Source: JBAYNS01 sp041678625
Lineage (GTDB): Bacteria; Patescibacteriota; Gracilibacteria; Peribacterales; Peribacteraceae
NCBI GenBank assembly: GCA_041678625.1
Contig: JBAYNS010000034.1
Span: 1-9,610, forward strand
Direction: 5' to 3'
DNA: 9,610 bases
Under the pieces are notes generated by a model, which was not told the origin of the DNA, did no database searches, and saw only the letters and a program-made list of their open reading frames with translations. The translations under genes and the position numbers were made by a program. Below are positions 5,287-9,610 of this stretch, in pieces. Position 1 is the stretch's first letter, and every line of letters begins with the position of its first letter.

Positions 5287-6265
5287 CTTCGGAAATCTCT
5301 TCCGCATTACCACATTCGGCGAATCGCATGGTCCGGCACTCGGTGTGGTCATTGACGGTTGCCCGGCTGGTATTCCTTTTTCCGAAGAAGATTTGATCCC
5401 TGAGCTCGCGCGGCGCAGGCCAGGTCAAAGTGCCGTGACAACTGCGCGCAACGAACCCGATGAGCCAAGAATTCTCTCGGGCGTTTTTGAGGGCAAAACA
5501 ACCGGTATGCCGATTGCGGTAATTGTAGAGAATACCAATCAGCAGTCAGAGGATTATGAATTACTGCGCAAAGCATTCCGTCCGGGACATGCAGATGAGG
5601 CCATGGCAGAGAAATACGGCCATCGGGATCACCGTGGTGGAGGAAGAGCTTCTGGCAGAGAAACAGTTGCTCGTGTTATTGCGGGAGTCATCGCGCGGAA
5701 AATATTGCCAAAAGATGTATGCATCATTGGCCATACAATCAAAATTGGTCCGCATGAAGCACAGAAGTTTGATGCAAAGCAGATAGAGAAGAATCCTGTG
5801 CGGTGTGCCGATAAGGAAAAAGCAAAAGAAATGGAGGAGTATATTTTGCAGCTCAAGGAAGAAGGAGATTCTGCAGGGGGGCTGGTTGAAGTACGTGTCG
5901 AACACACGCCCAAACATCTGGGCGATCCTGTATTCGAAAAACTCAAAGCCAATCTCGCCAAAGCAATGCTCAGCATTCCCGCTGTCACAGGATTCAGTTA
6001 TGGAGCGGGATTCAAGACAGCGGAAATGCAGGGAACTGAGTACATTGCCGATAAGAACAACTTTGGCGGCATACTCGGTGGTATTTCCACCGGCGACGAT
6101 CTTGTTCTCCATCTGAGCGTGAAGCCGACAACATCGCTCGGCGATGTTGCAAAACAAGGACGCCATGATTCTTGCATTGTTCCTCGCGTGATTCCCGTTG
6201 CAGAGGCAATGGTCGCAATGGTGCTGGCGGATGCGTATTTGATGCAAAAAACACAGGGGATATGA
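5273..6265 (+). CDS. aroC: Chorismate synthase
   Basis: A 330-residue protein from the ATG at 5273, chosen because family members begin just before the FGNLFRITTFGESHG block (residues 6-20); an in-frame ATG at 5204 would add 23 unrelated residues. The enzyme anti-eliminates phosphate from EPSP to give chorismate and needs reduced FMN. Signatures: GESHG (16-20), RPGHADEAMAEKYGHRDHRG (103-122) running into GGRASGRET (123-131), FGGILGGISTG (264-274), KPTTSLGD (284-291) and GRHDSCIVPR (296-305). The length is at the short end for the family (usually about 350-390). The start has no Shine-Dalgarno and lies inside a small aromatic-rich upstream ORF. Its 3' part is partly duplicated at 9361-9610. 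The stop TGA directly abuts the ATG at 6266. Confidence 0.95.
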   Translation: MASNSFGNLFRITTFGESHGPALGVVIDGCPAGIPFSEEDLIPELARRRPGQSAVTTARNEPDEPRILSGVFEGKTTGMPIAVIVENTNQQSEDYELLRKAFRPGHADEAMAEKYGHRDHRGGGRASGRETVARVIAGVIARKILPKDVCIIGHTIKIGPHEAQKFDAKQIEKNPVRCADKEKAKEMEEYILQLKEEGDSAGGLVEVRVEHTPKHLGDPVFEKLKANLAKAMLSIPAVTGFSYGAGFKTAEMQGTEYIADKNNFGGILGGISTGDDLVLHLSVKPTTSLGDVAKQGRHDSCIVPRVIPVAEAMVAMVLADAYLMQKTQGI

Positions 6266-6304
6266 ATGTCCTCTTTTTATTTACCTGTTCAATTCCTCAT
6301 AAAG

Positions 6305-7216
6305 ATGAACACGCAGCAAATCGTAAATGATCTTGTAATAATCGCAGAGGAGGCTGGCGCATACATTATGCAGTTTTATGGGAAAGTAGAAGATGTTGGG
6401 AAAGCAGTAGGTGAAACTTATGACTGCAAAAAAGATGAACTCAAAACGTCGCTCACATATGCAGACATACACTGCCAAGAATTGATATTGCTGAGGTTGT
6501 TGGATAAGTATAGTAAATTTGGGGTTCTTTCCGAAGAAAACAGTGAAGAGATAGTAACATTGGAACGAAATTTTTGTCATCGTGACACTCTCATGGATGG
6601 AAAATATACATTTTTGATTGACCCCATAGATGGAACGACGAATTTTTTGAATACAAATGCGCATAATTTCGAAAAAAAAGGAGACCCAATGAATAAAGAT
6701 AGATTTGGAGTGCAAATAACGTTGATGTTCGGCGAAAAGGTCATCGGTGGTGTCGCGCATTTGCCGCGGCTAAAAAAGACAATTGCTACTGTTCAAGGTG
6801 GGCAAACTACGATTAATGATCGTGTTATAAATCTTACAAAGAAGGTTTTTGACAGGAATAACCCCATACGAATTGGTTTTTTTATAGACAAAAAATATAT
6901 GGGAATTGATAGAGAAGATCTATGTGCATTGTTCCCGAATCGAGTATCGTTCGGCGCATCATGCTATACTTGCTATTCACTGCTCTCACAAGAGATAGAT
7001 GCATGGCTTCTTAATCGTACCGAACTTCTTGATTTTGGTTTTACAGCTTTGGCCTATCAGAATGCAGGTGGGTTTGTTGGGGGGGAGGATTCGCTGGCAA
7101 TTTCTGTTAGTGATTTAATACAACGAACAAAAAATGGTATTGAATTAATAGGCTTCATGCTTCTGGCTCCGGATGGATCGTACCATCGTGAACTGATCCG
7201 GTACATCTCTCATTGA
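6305..7216 (+). CDS. Inositol-monophosphatase-family phosphatase (possibly a PAP/CysQ-like nucleotidase)
   Basis: 303 residues from the ATG at 6305; an alternative ATG at 6266 directly after the aroC stop would add 13 residues. I prefer 6305 because the preceding CCTCATAAAG and following GAAC closely resemble the tyrA start. Motifs of the Mg-dependent phosphatase family: LTYADIHCQELI (50-61), GVLSEENSEE (73-82), LIDPIDGTTNFLN (104-116) and LLDFGFTALAYQNAGG (241-256). Expected metal ligands are E77, D106, D109 and D243; the usual WDxAA is relaxed to LDFGF. Substrates in this family range from inositol phosphates to 3'-phosphoadenosine 5'-phosphate. The neighbouring sulfotransferase-like gene makes the latter attractive, but this is inference. 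The gene is distinctly more AT-rich than aroC, suggesting a different origin. Its last 62 bp overlap the convergent gene. Confidence 0.85.
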   Translation: MNTQQIVNDLVIIAEEAGAYIMQFYGKVEDVGKAVGETYDCKKDELKTSLTYADIHCQELILLRLLDKYSKFGVLSEENSEEIVTLERNFCHRDTLMDGKYTFLIDPIDGTTNFLNTNAHNFEKKGDPMNKDRFGVQITLMFGEKVIGGVAHLPRLKKTIATVQGGQTTINDRVINLTKKVFDRNNPIRIGFFIDKKYMGIDREDLCALFPNRVSFGASCYTCYSLLSQEIDAWLLNRTELLDFGFTALAYQNAGGFVGGEDSLAISVSDLIQRTKNGIELIGFMLLAPDGSYHRELIRYISH

Positions 7217-9260
7217 ACCCGCCGAAATCGGTTTCACTTTCCTGTCTCATTAATTCATAAGTCTCTTCCAATCGTCGGATAAATGGAAGAATAGTCCGAG
7301 GAAGATTGGCGAGCACAGTATTCTGCGCAGGCAGAAATCTGTCCGATGTTTTTACTTTTTCGTGAATGCCATGTATCCGGAATATATCAGGCTCCTGAAT
7401 TTTAATGAAGTGCTTCCCAAATCCTTGCCCCGACCATTGGCCATTTATTGCAATAGGCAATTCCAATCTGCGTGATAATGCTCCAAATACAGCATCAGTG
7501 CCGTAGCGAGCAAATTGCTCGCTTACCAATGCTGTTGTCTTTATGCCATGCAGCTTTGCTGTTTGCAGTTGATGGTATGTCTGCAGGAAGCTTTCCTCCA
7601 ACCTTGAAAGATTAAATTGCGGAAAATGTTGTAACCAGGAAGAAAAGACGGCGGAAGGATTTCTCAGAACTCCGACATAGTGAATCTTGTCCTTTGGATA
7701 CGATAAGAGTTCCAGTATTTCTATGACATCAAGGATGCTTTCTTCTTGAAAGTAGGGACCAAAAGACTCTTTCAGCACAACGGGCAGGGAAGCACAGTGT
7801 CCATCTGGAGGTATGGAGATCGTCAGATCTCCTCCTGTTGCGACGTGTCGCATGACGGTTTTAAATGGTTGGAAATACGAAGGATAATGATCGGCAAAGC
7901 AATTCAGGAAAGCAGTGCCTACACCTCTACACACAGTGCCAATAACAACAAGGGGGGGATGTTCACCATCTGCTGGTACGTGGATTCTGTGTGCAATATC
8001 GGCTGTACAGACTGTTCGTGGAAAATTTGCTCGTTGGAAACGTACATCCTGTTTAATGCAAACACCCCTTGCTCGCAACGGATTGGTAGTAGGTTCATTC
8101 TCCATTGCTTCGTCAAGCAATGTAGGAATGATTCCCCGCAGAAAAATAGAGGAGTGCTCTCTGACATCTTTCACGAAATCAGGAAACTGACCGATTGCAT
8201 CCTGTCGGATCAATAAGTAGCTTCTGAGATTGTTAATTAAATCTATAGCTAACATAGAAAGGAGTTCTCTGCACGGAATTTCCTTTCCAGAAGAGAATTG
8301 GTATGCATCAACGAACGTAGAAAAGTGATCTTTGAATGCCTGGATATTTTTAAATAGCAGCGCCCTTCCAAACTTGGCGATGTCCATCGAAGGTCTACCA
8401 CGGCAAATCCATGGGTCGAGGACCGACAATTTCTTGTCTGAATCAATAATAATGTTCTCGTCTTTCCAGTCTCCATAAACAATATTCGTTGCCTCTTCAT
8501 ATTGTGTATTCCGTTGGAGCAAAGCTTTAACTCGTTCAGTCAAATCTGCAAATTGTTCTTGTTGTTCTACGGGCAATAGTGTGAAATCCGGATCATTTAG
8601 TACAGGGACTGTTTTCTTATTAAAATTGACCACTATATTTGCATCATCATCAAGATATGCCGTGAGTTCAGGCTCAGCATCGTCCAATACAGTATGAATT
8701 CTTGCTAAATTAGATGCTGTTATTTGCAGATCGATATCATTAATACTGTTATCCAGTGTTTTTTCTGAAAGACGTTGACCAGAAATAAATTCCATTACAA
8801 TGACGCCTCCATGTTGATCAATAATTTGCGGAGTACGTATGCCACGTTTGTGAAGGATGTTCAACACCGCAACTTCTCTGTCCGCTTTTTGTGGAGAAAG
8901 AGCGAGATGCTGAGATTTAGCTGGTCTTCTGGCAACGAATCCTAAAGGTTTTTCCAGAACAATTTTTACAACTGGATTGTCTGGCCCATCATCCAACACG
9001 ATATTAGTTACAGAATGCTGCTGTGTCAGTTTTTCTATCTGGCGATGAAATCTATGTTCTAGATAAGCAATCATCTGCGTTGCAGCTTCAGGCAAAGCTT
9101 CTCCCTTAGGTCGTTGGCAATTGGCTAACGATTCGCCGATCAATCTTCTGATTTCCTGCGTCAGTGTTGACGCAGTTGCATCGGGTTCTGCATCAGCACA
9201 GTTACCATTTGTATCTGTCCCGTTATCAAGATGCTCTATTTTTGAAGTCCTATAATTCAT
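7155..9260 (-). CDS. Fusion protein: APH-like kinase domain plus sulfotransferase-like domain
   Basis: 701 residues from the ATG at 9260-9258; an ATG at 9299 would add 13 residues, but a promoter-like pair at 9290-9318 favours the shorter form. Residues about 85-390 resemble aminoglycoside/choline kinases: PVVKIVLE (96-103, ATP-site Lys 99), VIVMEFISGQRL (153-164, hinge), NIVYGDWKDENIII (259-272, Brenner-type loop with Tyr in place of His and with D264 and N269) and SVLDPWICRGRPSMDIAKF (279-297, metal-binding D282). Residues about 436-670 resemble PAPS-dependent sulfotransferases: VVIGTVCRGVGTAFLN (438-453) in the 5'-phosphosulfate loop position and YVGVLRNPSAVFSSW (528-542), matching the 3'-phosphate-binding RxP..v..S motif. 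No signal or membrane segment is seen. The acceptor is unknown. The gene converges on the IMPase gene and is AT-rich like it. Both domain calls come from motifs only. Confidence 0.75.
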   Translation of the reverse strand: MNYRTSKIEHLDNGTDTNGNCADAEPDATASTLTQEIRRLIGESLANCQRPKGEALPEAATQMIAYLEHRFHRQIEKLTQQHSVTNIVLDDGPDNPVVKIVLEKPLGFVARRPAKSQHLALSPQKADREVAVLNILHKRGIRTPQIIDQHGGVIVMEFISGQRLSEKTLDNSINDIDLQITASNLARIHTVLDDAEPELTAYLDDDANIVVNFNKKTVPVLNDPDFTLLPVEQQEQFADLTERVKALLQRNTQYEEATNIVYGDWKDENIIIDSDKKLSVLDPWICRGRPSMDIAKFGRALLFKNIQAFKDHFSTFVDAYQFSSGKEIPCRELLSMLAIDLINNLRSYLLIRQDAIGQFPDFVKDVREHSSIFLRGIIPTLLDEAMENEPTTNPLRARGVCIKQDVRFQRANFPRTVCTADIAHRIHVPADGEHPPLVVIGTVCRGVGTAFLNCFADHYPSYFQPFKTVMRHVATGGDLTISIPPDGHCASLPVVLKESFGPYFQEESILDVIEILELLSYPKDKIHYVGVLRNPSAVFSSWLQHFPQFNLSRLEESFLQTYHQLQTAKLHGIKTTALVSEQFARYGTDAVFGALSRRLELPIAINGQWSGQGFGKHFIKIQEPDIFRIHGIHEKVKTSDRFLPAQNTVLANLPRTILPFIRRLEETYELMRQESETDFGGFNERCTGSVHDGTIHPEPEA

Positions 9261-9289
9261 TGTGGGAGATAGAATGAGAGATTGCCTTG

Positions 9290-9318
9290 CGGATAACATG
9301 GAAGAGTGTTGTTGACAA
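9290..9318 (-). promoter_or_regulatory. Possible promoter of the kinase-sulfotransferase gene
   Basis: On the reverse strand TTGTCA (9318-9313, 5 of 6 to TTGACA) is followed after 17 bp by TATCCG (9295-9290, 3 of 6). Transcription would start near 9283, about 23 nt before the ATG at 9260 and inside any protein starting at 9299. The -10 box is poor. Confidence 0.3.
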
Positions 9319-9335
9319 CACTACTTGAATAGTGT
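9305..9335. repeat. Two overlapping inverted repeats near the aroC-copy junction
   Basis: AGTGTTGT (9305-9312), TG, then ACAACACT (9315-9322) is a perfect 8 bp inverted repeat. ACACTA (9318-9323), CTTGAA, TAGTGT (9330-9335) is a second, perfect 6 bp repeat sharing its left arm with the first. It lies between the kinase-sulfotransferase promoter and the start of the truncated aroC copy (9361). It could be an operator or a recombination site; no matching element was found at the aroC 3' end near 6265. Confidence 0.5.
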
Positions 9336-9360
9336 CGGATTTCAATCCTTTTCTTTAATA

Positions 9361-9610
9361 GTGCGTGTCGAACACACGCCCAAAAATTTGGGTGATCCTG
9401 TATTCGAAAAGCTCAAAGCCAATCTCGCCAAGGCGCTACTGAGTATTCCCGCTGTCACAGGATTCAGTTATGGAGCGGGATTCAAGACAGCGGAAATGCA
9501 GGGAACGGAGTACATTGCCAACAAGGAAAACTTCGGTGGCATACTCGGCGGTATTTCCACTGGCGACGATCTTGTTCTCCATCTGAGCGTGAAGCCGACA
9601 ACATCGCTCG
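9361..9610 (+). pseudogene. aroC: Truncated second copy of chorismate synthase, running off the right edge
   Basis: From 9361 the sequence aligns without gaps to 5891-6140 of aroC, with 20 mismatches in 250 bp by eye. Thirteen are synonymous, and only four residues of 83 differ: H to N, M to L, D to N and N to E. It covers residues 207-289 of AroC and stays in frame to the window end. Upstream of 9361 the similarity stops abruptly, and the frame is closed by TGA at 9313-9315. The first 206 residues, including GESHG and the FMN-site signature, are absent, so it cannot be a working enzyme. A GTG at 9361 preceded by a T/C-rich tract could still start translation. The selected-looking divergence implies the sequence evolved inside a functional gene before being truncated. 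Whether the rest of the 3' end follows is outside the window. Confidence 0.85.

Noticed and set aside
5561..6247. 228-residue minus-strand ORF
   Set aside because: Antisense shadow of aroC.
1..9610. CRISPR arrays, tRNA/rRNA genes, transposases, recoded TGA
   Set aside because: No regular short repeats, no recognisable RNA genes or transposase ORFs; TGA stops fall at expected protein ends.

Overview
The window is an aromatic amino acid (shikimate pathway) locus of an unidentified bacterium, followed by what looks like accessory DNA. Moderate base composition, a compact layout, near-absence of Shine-Dalgarno sequences, a DAHP synthase of the Thermotoga/Bacillus type and a short AroC are compatible with a Patescibacteria/CPR-type genome such as Peregrinibacteria. 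That placement is a weak inference: no phylogenetic marker lies in the window. TGA, TAG and TAA are all used as stops.

Left arm, minus strand: DAHP synthase (1959-2978), aroB (909-1949) and aroA (from 912, running off the left edge) form one operon, with a 9 bp gap and then a 4 bp ATGA overlap. The 423 bp divergent region (2979-3401) holds its control region. This has a sigma70-like promoter (TTGACA, 17 bp, TACACT), a 25-codon leader peptide with Phe, Trp and Tyr codons clustered before its stop, and two mutually exclusive RNA structures, one a hairpin followed by seven U. Together they read as a ribosome-mediated transcription attenuator sensing all three aromatic amino acids.

Right arm, plus strand: a TyrA-type dehydrogenase with a C-terminal ACT domain (3402-4580), an unrecognised Cys-containing helical protein (4601-5164), and chorismate synthase aroC (5273-6265). 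The genes before tyrA and aroC are also preceded by short aromatic-rich ORFs (3291-3362 and 5194-5286; the second overlaps the aroC start), so leader-peptide control may recur. Three shikimate enzymes plus AroC cover DAHP formation, 3-dehydroquinate formation, EPSP formation and chorismate formation. AroD, AroE, AroK and PheA are not in the window.

Right end: a more AT-rich inositol-monophosphatase-family gene (6305-7216) follows aroC directly. A convergent gene (7155-9260, minus) encodes an unusual fusion of an aminoglycoside-phosphotransferase-like kinase with a sulfotransferase-like domain. At 9361 a second, N-terminally truncated aroC copy begins, about 92% identical to the first over 250 bp with no indel, and runs off the right edge. 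The two-gene cassette is therefore bracketed by aroC sequence, as expected from recombination with a related strain's DNA, or from an assembly join.
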